Shown: piece after piece, positions 1 to 9,256 of the stretch
How positions within the stretch are numbered: position 1 is the first letter of the stretch
Layout of the letters: each line of letters starts with the position of its first letter
Origin: Lysobacterales bacterium
GTDB lineage: Bacteria > Pseudomonadota > Gammaproteobacteria > Xanthomonadales > Xanthomonadaceae
Direction: 5' to 3'
Length of the DNA stretch: 64,000 nt
Assembly: GCA_020442465.1 (NCBI GenBank)
Contig: JAGRJY010000041.1
Coordinates: 1 to 64,000 of the forward strand
Program-made: the position numbers and the translations under genes
Notes under the pieces: generated by a model
The model's input: the letters and a program-made list of their open reading frames with translations, nothing else
Told to the model about the DNA's origin: nothing
Database searches by the model: none

Positions 1-10
1 CTATAGACAC

Positions 11-25
11 GGCCCCTAAATAGTC
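11..25 (+). repeat. IS630 left terminal inverted repeat (inner core)
   Basis: The 15 bases GGCCCCTAAATAGTC match the reverse complement of 1098-1112 (GGCCCTCAAATAGTC) at 13 of 15 positions. Confidence 0.8.
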
Positions 26-59
26 GGAACTAATGGCGTGGCATCTGGTCCAATGCAGC

Positions 60-1097
60 ATGGACACAGAAGACGCACGCCGGCTGAGCCCGGACGAACA
101 ACACGAACGCCGCCGACAAGTGGTACGCGCCTACAAACGTGGCGAGAAGAAGCGACACATCGCGGAACGAGTCGGTTTGAGCTACTCGGCGACCTGCAAG
201 ATCATCGACCGCTTCGAAGCAGAAGGCATGTCGGCACTTGCACCGCGCACGCGCGGTCGACGGGTGGGTGAGCAGCGCGCTTTGGATGCAGAACAGGAGG
301 CCCGCATTCGGCAACTGATCTGCGACAAGCGGCCCGAACAACTGAAGATGGAGTTCGCGCTGTGGAGCCGGGTCGCAGTTCGGGAACTGATCCTGCGCGA
401 GTACGGCATCACGTTCCATGTGCGGTCGGTGGGCAAGTTGCTAGCCCGTTGGGGATTCACGCCGCAGAAGCCGATTCGGCGAGCCTACGAGCAGTCGCCT
501 GAGGCGGTGAAGACGTGGCTCGACGAGCAGTACCCAGCCATCGCAGAGCGCGCCAAGGAGGAAGGAGCGGAGATCCATTGGGGTGATGAGACGGCGCTGG
601 TGAACACCGACGTTCGCGGCCGCAGCTATTCCCCACGCGGAGTGACTCCGGTCACCGCGGTCGTTGGTGGGACACGCCACAAGCTGTCGATGATCTCCAC
701 GGTCACGAATCAAGGAAAGGCGCGCTGGATGATCATCGATGGCGCGTTCAATCACGAGCGGCTGATCGAGTTCCTGCAAGCCCTGATCGATGACGCTCAG
801 AGGAAGGTATTCCTTGTGCTCGACAACTTGGGCGTCCATCACTGCAAGCCGGTGAAGAAATGGCTGGCTGAGCACCAGGAGTACATCGAAGTGTTCTACC
901 TGCCGAGCTACAGCCCCGAGCTGAATCCCGACGAGCGACTGAACGCTGAGCTCAAGCAGGTGATTGGCCGACGCGTGCCAGCGAGAACGAAATCAAAACT
1001 GCGTGCGGTCACCGACCAACACATGACCGAGCTTGCTGAGCAGCCAGAACGCGTTCGCGCCTACTTCCGTGACCCGCGAGTGAAGTACGCGGCATGA
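60..1097 (+). CDS. IS630-family transposase
   Basis: Cuts and pastes the surrounding element at TA sites. The N-terminal third is a helix-turn-helix DNA-binding region of the Tc1/IS630 type. The catalytic half has the DDE triad in its usual settings: Asp176 in WGDETA, Asp255 in LVLDNLGVHH and Glu292 in SPELNPDE. The length of 345 residues is normal and no frameshift is seen, so the enzyme may be active. The start at 60 gives an N-terminus (MDTEDAR) like other family members; an in-frame ATG at 33 would add nine residues, and neither start has a good ribosome binding site. The stop codon overlaps an ATG that opens the frame into the interrupted hydrolase gene. Confidence 0.92.
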   Translation: MDTEDARRLSPDEQHERRRQVVRAYKRGEKKRHIAERVGLSYSATCKIIDRFEAEGMSALAPRTRGRRVGEQRALDAEQEARIRQLICDKRPEQLKMEFALWSRVAVRELILREYGITFHVRSVGKLLARWGFTPQKPIRRAYEQSPEAVKTWLDEQYPAIAERAKEEGAEIHWGDETALVNTDVRGRSYSPRGVTPVTAVVGGTRHKLSMISTVTNQGKARWMIIDGAFNHERLIEFLQALIDDAQRKVFLVLDNLGVHHCKPVKKWLAEHQEYIEVFYLPSYSPELNPDERLNAELKQVIGRRVPARTKSKLRAVTDQHMTELAEQPERVRAYFRDPRVKYAA

Positions 1098-1594
1098 GAC
1101 TATTTGAGGGCCTGATCAATAAGGTGTCGGCCATGGCGGCGGCGGCCGAGCAACTCGGCTGGACGACCGAGCGGCCGGACTACGCCGAGATCGACGCGCG
1201 CCAGGACGTGCGCGACGTCGACCGGCGACTGGGGCGTCTGCTTGATCGTGCGCAGTCCGCCGGCGGGCCGCTGGTGCTCGCTGGGTCGAGCATGGGGGCC
1301 TTCATTTCCGCCCTCGCGACGCATGACCTGGGCGCGGATTCGCGCTGCGTCGGCCTGTTCCTGATCGCGCCGCCGACTGCACTACCCGGCTACGCGAGAC
1401 CGCTGGAAGCCGCCAAGGTGCCGACCACGGTGATCCATGGCTGGCAGGATGAGGTGTGTCCGGTCGCTCCGGTGATCGACTGGGCTGGCCGGCGGCGGGA
1501 TCGACTCATCGTGGTCGACGATGGGCATCGACTCGATCGTCACGTAGCGTTCTGCGCCGAAGAGTTCTCGCGCTTCCTGCAGGCGTTGGCATGA
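1094..1594 (+). pseudogene. Alpha/beta-hydrolase, 5' end removed by the IS
   Basis: From about base 1121 the frame encodes a small alpha/beta-hydrolase. It has the nucleophile elbow GSSMG, a later Asp in HGWQDE and a His in DDGH, which would be the catalytic triad. The first strand and the HG oxyanion loop normally found before the KVSAM segment are missing. In their place the frame reads ten residues from the right end of the IS. The reading frame is open and begins with an ATG that overlaps the transposase stop (ATGA), so a truncated hybrid could be made by coupled translation, but it lacks a structurally needed part. The original gene probably started just upstream of rlmKL, whose start overlaps this stop. 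Confidence 0.8.
1098..1112 (-). repeat. IS630 right terminal inverted repeat (inner core)
   Basis: Partner of the left repeat at 11-25. It begins directly after the transposase stop codon and runs towards the outer TA at 1120-1121. Confidence 0.8.
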
Positions 1595-3804
1595 GCGGCG
1601 GCGCGCGGGTTCCACGGGGCGAGCGGTCGGTCTCGGGGCACACGTCTGGCGGGGCCTCTCGGCTCAGCTGCTTCGCCCCCTGCGCCAAGGGCCTCGAATA
1701 CCTGATGGTGGATGAGTTGCGCTCGTTCGGCATCGACTCGGCGCGCGAGGCCCTCGCTGGCGTGCATTTCGAAGGCAGTCAGCGTGACGCACTGCAGGCG
1801 GTGATGGGCTCGCGGCTGGCCAGCAGGATCCTGATACGCGTCGCCGAGTTTCCCTGCGGCGACGAATCGACACTCTACGACGGTATCGCGGCACTGCCCT
1901 GGGAGGAGCATCTGGATGCGACGGGCAGTCTGTGGATTGACGCACACGGTCGCAGCGGTGCGCTGATCCATACCCAGTTCGTGGCCCAGCGCGCGAAGGA
2001 TGCCATAGTCGACCGGCTGCGCCGGGCGGATGGCGTGCGACCCGGCGTCGAGCGCGACGATCCGGATCTGCGCATCGACCTCGCCCTGCGCAAGGGCAAG
2101 GCAGTCGTATCGATCGATCTGGCGGGTCCGCTGCATCGGCGCGGCTGGCGCAGCCAGCAAGGCGAGGCGCCGCTGAAGGAAACGCTGGCGGCCGCGGTAC
2201 TGCTGCGCGGGGGCTGGCCTGTCATGGCGGGTGAAGGCGCGGCGCTGCTCGACCCGATGTGCGGTGCGGGCACCCTGGTCATCGAGGCGGCGCTGATGGC
2301 CGCCGACGTGGCGCCGGGACTGCAGCGGCACCGTAGTGCGCCGCCGACTCGCTGGCGCGGCTTCGACGCCGCAGCCTGGACCGAAGTCGTGCAGGGCGCC
2401 GAGCTGCGCGCCGCGGCCGGCAAGGCGGCGATGCAGTGTCGTTTCATCGGCCACGACATCGATCCGCGTGCGCTGCGCCTGGCCGAATCGAATGCGCGCG
2501 ATGCTGGCGTCGCCGACTGGTGCACGTGGTCGGCGGCCGACGTCCGTCACATGCCGGCGCCCAAAGCCCAGCGTGGCCTGGTCGTGTGCAATCCGCCCTA
2601 CGATGCACGTCTGGCGGCCGACCCGGCGCTGTATCGCGCGCTGGGTGATCGACTGCAGGCGGCCACGCCGGGATGGCGAGCGTCCATCCTGTGCGGAGAC
2701 GCCGAACTCGCTCGCGCCACCGGGTTGCGCGCGCAGAAGACCTACAGTCTGTTCAATGGCGCGCTCGCCTGTACGCTGATCGTGGTCGATCCGATGCGCG
2801 ATGCAGCGCGCACCGCGCCGGCCGCGCGTGCCGGGCAGCCGCTGAGCGAGGGGGCGCAGATGGTGGCCAACCGCCTGCGCAAGAATCTCGATCGCCTGGC
2901 GCGCTGGCGCAAGCGCGAAGCGGTGAGCTGCTTCCGCGTCTACGACGCTGACCTGCCGGAGTATGCGGCAGCCATCGACGTGTACGTGGGGCGTGCGGCG
3001 CCGCATGCGACGTATCTGCATGTTCAGGAGTACCAGGCACCGCGAAGTGTGGATGAAGAGGCCGCGCGTCGCCGGTTCGGCGAGTTGGTCCGCGCAGCGG
3101 CCGACGTCTTCGAGCTGCCGCGCGATCACATCGCGTTGAAGACGCGTCGGCGCGGCAAGGGCGGCAGCAAGTACGGCGTGCTGGATCGCCGAGGCGAGCA
3201 GCTGGTGGTCGATGAGGATGGGCTCGCGCTCGAAGTGAACCTGTTCGACTATCTGGACACCGGGCTGTTTCTCGACCATCGTCCAGCGCGACGCATGCTG
3301 CGCGCGGCGGCTTCGAGCAAGCGCTTCCTCAACCTGTTCTGCTACACCGCGAGTGCCACCGTGCATGCCGCGGCCGGCGGTGCGTCGAGCACCACCAGCG
3401 TCGACCTGTCGGCAACCTACCTGGAGTGGGCCGGGCGCAACCTGGCCCTCAACGGATTCAGCGGCGCGAAGCATCGCCTGGTGCAGGCGGACGCGATGCG
3501 CTGGCTGGCGGCGGAACGCGGCCAGTACGACCTGATCTTCTGTGATCCGCCGACCTTCTCGAACTCGGCGCGCGCCGACGACTTCGACATCCAGCAGGCG
3601 CATGCCGAGCTGATCGATCGCTGCATGGCCAGGCTGTCGCCTGATGGCCAGCTGCTTTTCTCGACCAACGCACAGCGATTTCGTCTGGATGAGGCGCTGG
3701 GCGAGCGCTACGACGTGTCGGAACTCGGCAGGCAGGCGCTACCGCCCGACTTCGAACGCCATCCGAAGATTCACCGGGTTTTCTCGATCATCCACCCGAG
3801 CTGA
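1591..3804 (+). CDS. rlmKL: 23S rRNA methyltransferase RlmKL (G2069-N7 / G2445-N2)
   Basis: Bifunctional enzyme that methylates two guanines of 23S rRNA in the peptidyl transferase region, using S-adenosylmethionine. The 737 residues carry an N-terminal THUMP RNA-binding region, then the RlmL domain with the SAM motif DPMCGAGT near residue 221 and the N2-methylase motif NPPY near 334. The RlmK domain follows, with a NLFCYTAS SAM motif and DPPTFSNS near 652. This is the fused form known from gammaproteobacteria (about 702 residues in E. coli); roughly 35 extra residues sit before the THUMP domain. The ATG overlaps the hydrolase stop (ATGA). An upstream in-frame start at 1456 would lie inside the hydrolase and is less likely. 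The 3' end overlaps the convergent gene by 17 bases. Confidence 0.95.
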   Translation: MSGGARVPRGERSVSGHTSGGASRLSCFAPCAKGLEYLMVDELRSFGIDSAREALAGVHFEGSQRDALQAVMGSRLASRILIRVAEFPCGDESTLYDGIAALPWEEHLDATGSLWIDAHGRSGALIHTQFVAQRAKDAIVDRLRRADGVRPGVERDDPDLRIDLALRKGKAVVSIDLAGPLHRRGWRSQQGEAPLKETLAAAVLLRGGWPVMAGEGAALLDPMCGAGTLVIEAALMAADVAPGLQRHRSAPPTRWRGFDAAAWTEVVQGAELRAAAGKAAMQCRFIGHDIDPRALRLAESNARDAGVADWCTWSAADVRHMPAPKAQRGLVVCNPPYDARLAADPALYRALGDRLQAATPGWRASILCGDAELARATGLRAQKTYSLFNGALACTLIVVDPMRDAARTAPAARAGQPLSEGAQMVANRLRKNLDRLARWRKREAVSCFRVYDADLPEYAAAIDVYVGRAAPHATYLHVQEYQAPRSVDEEAARRRFGELVRAAADVFELPRDHIALKTRRRGKGGSKYGVLDRRGEQLVVDEDGLALEVNLFDYLDTGLFLDHRPARRMLRAAASSKRFLNLFCYTASATVHAAAGGASSTTSVDLSATYLEWAGRNLALNGFSGAKHRLVQADAMRWLAAERGQYDLIFCDPPTFSNSARADDFDIQQAHAELIDRCMARLSPDGQLLFSTNAQRFRLDEALGERYDVSELGRQALPPDFERHPKIHRVFSIIHPS

Positions 3805-4258
3805 CGCTGCCGCGAACCGTGGACGGAGAGGAATCCGCGGCGCGCAGCTCGGCTTCGTACTCCTCGGCGGTGAGGCGTGACGCGCGCGAAATCAGGCAGC
3901 CTTCTTCCTGTCCGGGCGGTGGCAGCAGTGCGCGGGCCGGCAGGCCGCCGCCACGCACGCGCTCGCCGACATCGCCGCAGATGCGCCCACTGGGCGTGCG
4001 GCTGCTGAACTTCAGCGCTGGCTGCGTGGCCAGCTCGGGGCAGCTCCAGGACAGTTCGATCAGGTACTTGCTGCGGCCGGCATCCACCAACAGGCGGCTG
4101 CTGTCGAGCATCGCCCAGCTGCGGGCCCGGCTGGGGTCGAGACATTGGGCGATCGGGCGGATCGGCGCGTAGCCACTGTCGCTTCCGTCACCGGCCAAGG
4201 CCGGGGCCGTGAGCCCGCCAGCCAGCAGCGCTCCGAGCATCATCGAGCCCTGTTTCAT
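3788..4258 (-). CDS. Exported protein of DUF6491 type
   Basis: A 156-residue protein with a clear Sec signal peptide (MKQGSMMLGALLAGGLTAPALA), so it is expected in the periplasm. The mature part has an early Cys, an RSWAMLD segment and a YLIEL...SCPEL stretch followed by GRICGD. Three cysteines and this order fit the DUF6491 proteins common in Xanthomonadales; their function is unknown. The start at 4258 is chosen because GGGAGG lies eight bases upstream and the signal peptide begins there, although the frame is open for 27 more codons. It converges on rlmKL with a 17-base overlap of coding ends. Confidence 0.72.
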   Translation of the reverse strand: MKQGSMMLGALLAGGLTAPALAGDGSDSGYAPIRPIAQCLDPSRARSWAMLDSSRLLVDAGRSKYLIELSWSCPELATQPALKFSSRTPSGRICGDVGERVRGGGLPARALLPPPGQEEGCLISRASRLTAEEYEAELRAADSSPSTVRGSVSSGG

Positions 4259-4377
4259 CTTGACCTCCCGTTCACAAGCGGCAATGCTGCAGGGCCCCGA
4301 AGACGCTGCGGAATCGCCGCGGAGTCGATCGGGCCGCAAGGCGATCCTTGCACGCTTGGAGCATACCTGGGTGAACC

Positions 4378-5040
4378 GTGCCTAATCAGCGCTGGAATCG
4401 AAGACTGGTCGGGCCGGCCGCGCGTGGCCACTGGACCTTCTTCCGGCAATGGCTGAAAAGCCCGCTGTCGATTGCCGCGGTGTCGCCCTCGTCCCGACAC
4501 CTGGCGCGGCAGATGCTGGCCGAGCTGCCTGCCCGCACCGAACGCGTCATCGAGCTCGGTGGTGGCACCGGCGTATTCACCGCGGCTCTGCTCGAGCACG
4601 GCATCGTGCCGGAGCATCTGCTGGTGCTGGAGCTCAACGAAGACCTGCATCAGCACCTGGTAAGGCGGTTCCCGCAAGCCCACGTCGTCTGTGGTGACGC
4701 GCGCGAACTGCCCGACATCGTCTCGCGCATCGGTTTTGACGAGTCAGGCAAGGCCGACGCGGTGCTGTCCGGGCTCGGTCTGTTGTCGATGAACCGGGTC
4801 ATGCAGGAAGAGATCGTCTCTGCGGCCTTTGCAGTGCTGCGCGCGGGTGGTCGGTTCATCCAGTTCACCTATGGCCCGACCTGCCCGGTGCGCAAGGAAG
4901 TGCTGGCCGAGCTCGGCCTGCACGCACGCCGCGCCAGTCTCACCTGGTGGAACATGCCGCCGGCGACCGTGTACGTCTTCGAGCGTGGCCAGAGTCGCGA
5001 AGTCGTGCCGACGCCCATGCCACGCAGCAGCGAGCGCTGA
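4378..5040 (+). CDS. Class I SAM methyltransferase, PmtA-like (phospholipid N-methyltransferase family)
   Basis: A 220-residue soluble methyltransferase. It has the SAM-binding motif I as VIELGGGTGVFTAALL, a motif II acidic strand (LVLELN) and a short GDARELP motif. The opening segment FFRQWLKSPLSIAAVSPSS is typical of PmtA-like proteins, which methylate phosphatidylethanolamine towards phosphatidylcholine, or related enzymes such as rRNA dimethylase-like proteins. No membrane segment is seen. The neighbours give no metabolic hint, so the substrate is a family-based guess. The end is close to the following convergent small gene. Confidence 0.72.
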   Translation: MPNQRWNRRLVGPAARGHWTFFRQWLKSPLSIAAVSPSSRHLARQMLAELPARTERVIELGGGTGVFTAALLEHGIVPEHLLVLELNEDLHQHLVRRFPQAHVVCGDARELPDIVSRIGFDESGKADAVLSGLGLLSMNRVMQEEIVSAAFAVLRAGGRFIQFTYGPTCPVRKEVLAELGLHARRASLTWWNMPPATVYVFERGQSREVVPTPMPRSSER

Positions 5041-5163
5041 CGGCCGCCACCCCGCCTGTCTTTCGGCGTCGCGTTCGTTTGCCCGTCAAGTGCGGGCAGC
5101 TGGGTGTTGCGAGTGTGATGGCGTTGGTGCCGATCGTCGAATCGCGCGGCAGAAGGGCGAACG

Positions 5164-5403
5164 CTACGCGCTCCTGCTTTCCAGCAGCACGCGCACGACG
5201 GCGATGCCCAGCAGCAATGCGACTTGTGCGAGCAGCCACAGGAACCAGCCGGCCCCGGCCCACAGCGCGATCAGGGAGGTCAGCAGGGAGAGGGCCGCCC
5301 ACAGTGCCGAGTGATCCGCCGCGCCGTTGCGGGCTTCGAACTTGCCGGCATTGAAGTAGAGCGACATGCCGACCAGGCAAAGTGCGATGTCTGCATACGG
5401 CAT
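5164..5403 (-). CDS. Small two-helix membrane protein, unknown
   Basis: A 79-residue protein with two hydrophobic stretches: residues around ADIALCLVGMSLYF, and a long one around LLTSLIALWAGAGWFLWLLAQVA, which could form one long or two short helices. I do not recognise a family. The ATG at 5403 is preferred to a TTG two codons upstream because GAGG lies about eight bases before it. It is on the same strand as kbl, 160 bases downstream of that gene's stop, but nothing shows that they work together. Confidence 0.55.
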   Translation of the reverse strand: MPYADIALCLVGMSLYFNAGKFEARNGAADHSALWAALSLLTSLIALWAGAGWFLWLLAQVALLLGIAVVRVLLESRSA

Positions 5404-5563
5404 GTGCAATCCTCGTTCGAAGCTCCCGGACTTCGCGTGCCCGGAGCGCGGCCTCTGCTGATGTCAGCCCTTCGCTGGCGTTGCGTCACTGCCACCGTGC
5501 CATGGATCCGCGGTCGCCGCGCCCACAAGGCGGCTGGAGCGCTTTCCGACTGGATCCGGATCG

Positions 5564-6757
5564 CTACTTCAGTGCGCCCAGCTCGCGTCCCACCTTGGTG
5601 AACGCAGCGATCGCGCGATCCAGATGATCGCGCGTGTGCGCCGCGCTCATCTGCGTGCGGATCCGTGCCTGGCCCTTCGGGACGACCGGGAAGAAGAATC
5701 CGATGGCGTAGATGCCCTCTTCGAGCAGCCGGCTGGCGAACTGTTGGGCAAGCGGCGCGTCGTACAGCATGACCGGACAAATCGGGTGCTCGCCCGGCTT
5801 GAGGTCGAAGCCCGCCAGGCCCATCTGGGTGCGGAAGTAGTGCGTATTCTCGATCAGTCGCTCGCGCAGGTCTCCCGCTTCGCTGAGCATGTCGAAGACG
5901 CGGGTGCCGGCAGCGACCACGTGCGGCGGCAGCGAATTCGAGAACAGATAGGGGCGTGAGCGCTGGCGCAAGAGCTCGATGACCTCGGCGCGTCCGCAGG
6001 TGAAACCGCCGAGCGCGCCGCCGAGCGCCTTGCCGAGCGTGCCGGTGATCAGGTCGATCTTGTCGAGCACGCCGCGCACCTCGGCCGAGCCGCGCCCGCT
6101 GGCGCCGAGAAATCCGGTCGCATGGCACTCGTCGATGTGCACCATGGCCTTGTACTGGGCTGCCAGTTCGGTGATTCGGTCGAGCGGGGCGATGGTGCCG
6201 TCCATCGAGAACACGCCATCCGTGGTGATCAGGATGTCGCGGACGCCGTCCGCCCGGGCCTGCTTCAGCTGGGCCTCGAGATCGTCCATGTCGCAGTTGC
6301 TGTAGCGGTAGCGCCTGGCCTTGCACAGGCGCACGCCGTCGATGATCGATGCGTGGTTGAGCGCATCCGAAATGATCGCGTCCTGCTCGCCGAGCAGCGG
6401 CTCGAACAGCCCGCCGTTGGCGTCGAAGCAGGCGGCGTAGAGGATGCTGTCGTCCTTGCCGAAGAAGTCGGCAATCTTCGCTTCCAGCTCCTTGTGCAGA
6501 TCCTGGGTGCCGCAGATGAAGCGCACGCTGGCCATGCCGAAGCCGTGTGAATCGAGCGCCTGTTTGGCGGCGTCGATCACCGACGGATGATCGGCCAGAC
6601 CAAGGTAGTTGTTCGCGCAGAAGTTCAGCACGCGGCGTCCGTCGGCGAGCTCGATGTCGGCCGACTGTGGGCTGGCGATGATGCGCTCGGACTTGAACAG
6701 GCCTTGCTGGCGCAGTCCGTCGAGCTCTTCGGCAAAGCGGGCGTAGGCTTGGGTCAT
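5564..6757 (-). CDS. kbl: Glycine C-acetyltransferase (2-amino-3-ketobutyrate CoA ligase)
   Basis: PLP enzyme that splits 2-amino-3-oxobutanoate with CoA into glycine and acetyl-CoA, the second step of threonine breakdown after Tdh. The 397 residues match the family length exactly. The PLP lysine is Lys243 in TGTLGKALGG. The N-terminal FCANNYLG motif, the DECHATG segment and the C-terminal FPVVPKGQARIR motif are all present. Tdh is encoded 3 kb away on the same strand, so the usual kbl-tdh pair is split by a lipase-like gene and an ArsC-like gene. Related alpha-oxoamine synthases (BioF, HemA, Spt) are excluded by the very close match to Kbl motifs. Confidence 0.95.
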   Translation of the reverse strand: MTQAYARFAEELDGLRQQGLFKSERIIASPQSADIELADGRRVLNFCANNYLGLADHPSVIDAAKQALDSHGFGMASVRFICGTQDLHKELEAKIADFFGKDDSILYAACFDANGGLFEPLLGEQDAIISDALNHASIIDGVRLCKARRYRYSNCDMDDLEAQLKQARADGVRDILITTDGVFSMDGTIAPLDRITELAAQYKAMVHIDECHATGFLGASGRGSAEVRGVLDKIDLITGTLGKALGGALGGFTCGRAEVIELLRQRSRPYLFSNSLPPHVVAAGTRVFDMLSEAGDLRERLIENTHYFRTQMGLAGFDLKPGEHPICPVMLYDAPLAQQFASRLLEEGIYAIGFFFPVVPKGQARIRTQMSAAHTRDHLDRAIAAFTKVGRELGALK

Positions 6758-6971
6758 GGCGCATCCTCGTTCGTGAGGCGCGCATTATCGGCGAAGTCGA
6801 TGCTGGCTCGCAGGGCCCGCATGCGCGTCATCGCCGCATGCGATGCGCACGCCGGTGAATGGGCATGGTGGAGCAGGCCGCACGAGCAGGTCGCACGAGT
6901 GGGCGAGCGGGGTGGGATCTTCCTCCGCCGTGGGTATGCGGAGAGATCGGGCCCAACTCCGGCGTGGTCCA

Positions 6972-7001
6972 GAAACGAAAGACCCGGCCGAAGCCGGGTC
7001 C
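6972..7001 (-). terminator. Rho-independent terminator of the lipase-like gene
   Basis: On the minus strand an 8-bp perfect stem (GACCCGGC / GCCGGGTC) closes a TTCG tetraloop and is followed by TTTCGTTTCT. It lies 22 bases after the stop of the gene at 7023-8963. Confidence 0.88.
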
Positions 7002-7022
7002 TCCGCGTCCCTGTCCCCTACG

Positions 7023-8963
7023 TTACCTTGCTGCGTTGCTGTTCATGGTGGCGTTGCGCGAAGAGTCCTGATATTGCGCAGGATCGCGCATGCCGGTGGT
7101 GTGGCACTGGCCCGTGGTATGGCCGCGGTTCACCGCGCCCGAGAGCTGGCCGTAGGCTTTCTCGGTAGTGCCGTCTTCCGGATCGCTGAGCACCAGGTCG
7201 GTGGCGAAGTTGCAGTAGTCGTTGGTCCACCAGTTGGTCGACTTGAACGAGGTCGTGTAGTAGTTGACCTTGCTGCGCGCCCAGCTGGGAATCCCGGCCA
7301 GCCAGCTCGACGCACCGGAGTAGGTCAGGTTGTCGTTGGTGCCGCAGCCGACGCCGAACCAGTTGCCGAGGGTGGCGAGGATGCCGGCCAGGTTCGTGCC
7401 CTGGTAGGGCGTGCCGACCGACTGGATCAGGCGCGAGCCCGTCGCGTTGTCGAGGCCGCTCCAGTAGTAGGTGTAGAGATGCAATGCCGCGGCGCCGCCC
7501 TGGCTGTGCGCGACGATGCCGTAGCTGTTCCAGGTGTTGCCGAACGTCTTGATGCGCTGGGCGAACTGGTCATGGCTGCGGTTCTGGTTGAGGTCGAGGA
7601 ACTTCGAGGCACTGCTGAAGTTGCCGGCCGGCCAGACATCACCCGAGCAGTATCCGTGCACCAGCAGCAGGCGCGAGCCGGTGCCCTTCTCAAGCACGTT
7701 CAGCGAATCGGGGCGCTTGCCCATCAGCATGTCTTCGTCGATCGCCGCGTCGGAAACGGCGCGCTTGGACACTGCCGGCAGGCTCAGCGGCATGCGCTTG
7801 GCGTCGACCAGAGTGACGAAATGGTCGGGATCTTCGATGCGCAGGTTGCGCAGCTCGAAGTCGCCGGTGGCCTTGCTGCGGGCGACCCAGCGGTCGTCCA
7901 TGCCCAGCGACACGGCGCCGTTCTCGAGCTCGACCATGCCGCCGATCCAGGCGACGGCGACGTCTTGCCCGGCGCCGTCGCGGCCCCAGACTTCGGCATA
8001 GGCGCGATAGTGGTTGCCGCCGGCTTTGGCGCCGGCGAGCGGCAGACGCACGGACAGGCGGCCGGGCTCGGCCGTCGCGCCGGTGGACTTGGTGCCCGCA
8101 AGGCGGAGCGAATTCTGCACCACCGGAATCACGTGCTCGGCGCTGCGCAGGATGTCCTGCCCATGCACGTCGCGACCTTGCACCTGCACCTGGGCCAGGT
8201 ACTGGCCGGCCAGCTTGGTCGGAAACTCGCCGCCGACAATGCCGTCGCCGGCCAGCGCGTCACCGTGCAGGCCATCGTCGAACATGGCGTATTCGCTGAT
8301 TTCGCCGTTGGGCGCGGTCACTCGCAGCGTGGCGCGGGTGATCTGGCCTGCTTCGAGGCCCAGTTTCGGCATGCCTTCGGCTTCGGCGAAGGTCAGCAGC
8401 GATGCGATCTGCTGGGTCTGGCCCACCCACTGCTTGCGATGGGTCTGGTACGAGGACAGTTCGGTGCGGTCGTCGCCCTCGAGCAGCAGATAGCCGCCGC
8501 GGCTTGGGCCCGACGCGGTGAGCTTGAGGTTCCAGTTGCCCGGGGTCATTGCGTCGAACGCGTAGTAGCGCGCCGCATGCTCAGCCTTGTCCATGCCGAA
8601 CACGGTGTCGCGCGCCACGCGCGCTACCGAACCAGCAGCCTTCTCGATGCCGCCGTTCGGCGAGGACACGAACAGATCCCACTGCTCGCCTTCGGGCGCG
8701 AACACCAGCACGCGGCCCTGACCGTTCTCGATCGGCAACTGGCCCGACCATGCACGCTGCCCAGCCTTGTTCTGCGCGAAGGTCACCGGAATCAGGGCAG
8801 CTTTCGACTGGATTGCCGATGCGGACGGATCCGGCATCTGCATCATCGCGAATTCGGACGGCGGGCCAGCCAACTGCTTGGCAGTCAGACCCTCGGCCTG
8901 TGAAGCGGTGGTTCCGAGCAACAGTGCGCCAGTGACGGCGACAACGAGCGGCAGCTTGTTCAC
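7023..8963 (-). CDS. Secreted lipase-like hydrolase with a choice-of-anchor-X-type domain
   Basis: A 646-residue exported protein. The N-terminus is a Sec signal peptide ending near TASQA. A middle region around MFDDGLHGDALAGDGIVGGEF is the Asp-rich loop typical of choice-of-anchor X beta-sandwich domains. The C-terminal third is an alpha/beta-hydrolase: LLLVHGYCSGD gives the oxyanion side, and AHSQGG near residue 486 the serine nucleophile, as in secreted lipases and PGAP1-like esterases. Several C-terminal cysteines suggest disulfides. The GTG at 8963 is chosen because GGGAGGGG lies nine bases upstream; the ATG two codons earlier is too close to it. A 293-base AT-richer region upstream should hold the promoter. 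The substrate is not known. Confidence 0.7.
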   Translation of the reverse strand: MNKLPLVVAVTGALLLGTTASQAEGLTAKQLAGPPSEFAMMQMPDPSASAIQSKAALIPVTFAQNKAGQRAWSGQLPIENGQGRVLVFAPEGEQWDLFVSSPNGGIEKAAGSVARVARDTVFGMDKAEHAARYYAFDAMTPGNWNLKLTASGPSRGGYLLLEGDDRTELSSYQTHRKQWVGQTQQIASLLTFAEAEGMPKLGLEAGQITRATLRVTAPNGEISEYAMFDDGLHGDALAGDGIVGGEFPTKLAGQYLAQVQVQGRDVHGQDILRSAEHVIPVVQNSLRLAGTKSTGATAEPGRLSVRLPLAGAKAGGNHYRAYAEVWGRDGAGQDVAVAWIGGMVELENGAVSLGMDDRWVARSKATGDFELRNLRIEDPDHFVTLVDAKRMPLSLPAVSKRAVSDAAIDEDMLMGKRPDSLNVLEKGTGSRLLLVHGYCSGDVWPAGNFSSASKFLDLNQNRSHDQFAQRIKTFGNTWNSYGIVAHSQGGAAALHLYTYYWSGLDNATGSRLIQSVGTPYQGTNLAGILATLGNWFGVGCGTNDNLTYSGASSWLAGIPSWARSKVNYYTTSFKSTNWWTNDYCNFATDLVLSDPEDGTTEKAYGQLSGAVNRGHTTGQCHTTGMRDPAQYQDSSRNATMNSNAAR

Positions 8964-9256
8964 GAGCATTCCCCTCCCAGAGAAAGCGATTTGGTGTGGT
9001 GACGACTCCGCAGGTCGGCGTCGCGGGCCAGAAGGCTCGCGGCTATCCATACGAGGGCGTATGGCAAGTCTAAACCTGAACTTTTCTTAAACTCAACAGA
9101 AGCTGAACACTTTCCGACAAACGGTCGTTTGAATCACGAAATGCGCCAAGAACCGGCGCTAAGTGATTGAAAGTGCGTGTTCAGATTGGGAGGGCTGCAC
9201 CGCCGTGCCGGCCTCATGGCGGCAAGCTGCGTGTCGAAAGCGGGGCCCGGTAACGT

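Larger units (their letters stand above)
2..1121 (+). mobile_element. IS630-family insertion sequence, apparently complete
   Basis: A single transposase gene lies between imperfect inverted ends. Read inward, the left end from base 2 and the reverse complement of the right end from base 1121 agree at about 18 of 24 positions, with a continuous AAATAGTC block at the inner side. Both outer edges are the dinucleotide TA (2-3 and 1120-1121), which fits the TA target duplication of the IS630/Tc1/mariner group. The element is about 1.1 kb, normal for IS630. It sits inside the 5' part of an alpha/beta-hydrolase gene, whose remnant continues directly after it. The exact ends are inferred from the repeats; the flanking DNA to the left is outside the window. 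Confidence 0.85.

Noticed and set aside
1540..3603. Long open frame antisense to rlmKL
   Set aside because: Typical of GC-rich DNA opposite a real gene; arginine/histidine-rich and without domains.
6843..8903. 686-codon open frame antisense to the lipase-like gene
   Set aside because: The sense strand has a signal peptide, the hydrolase motifs and a terminator directly after the stop.
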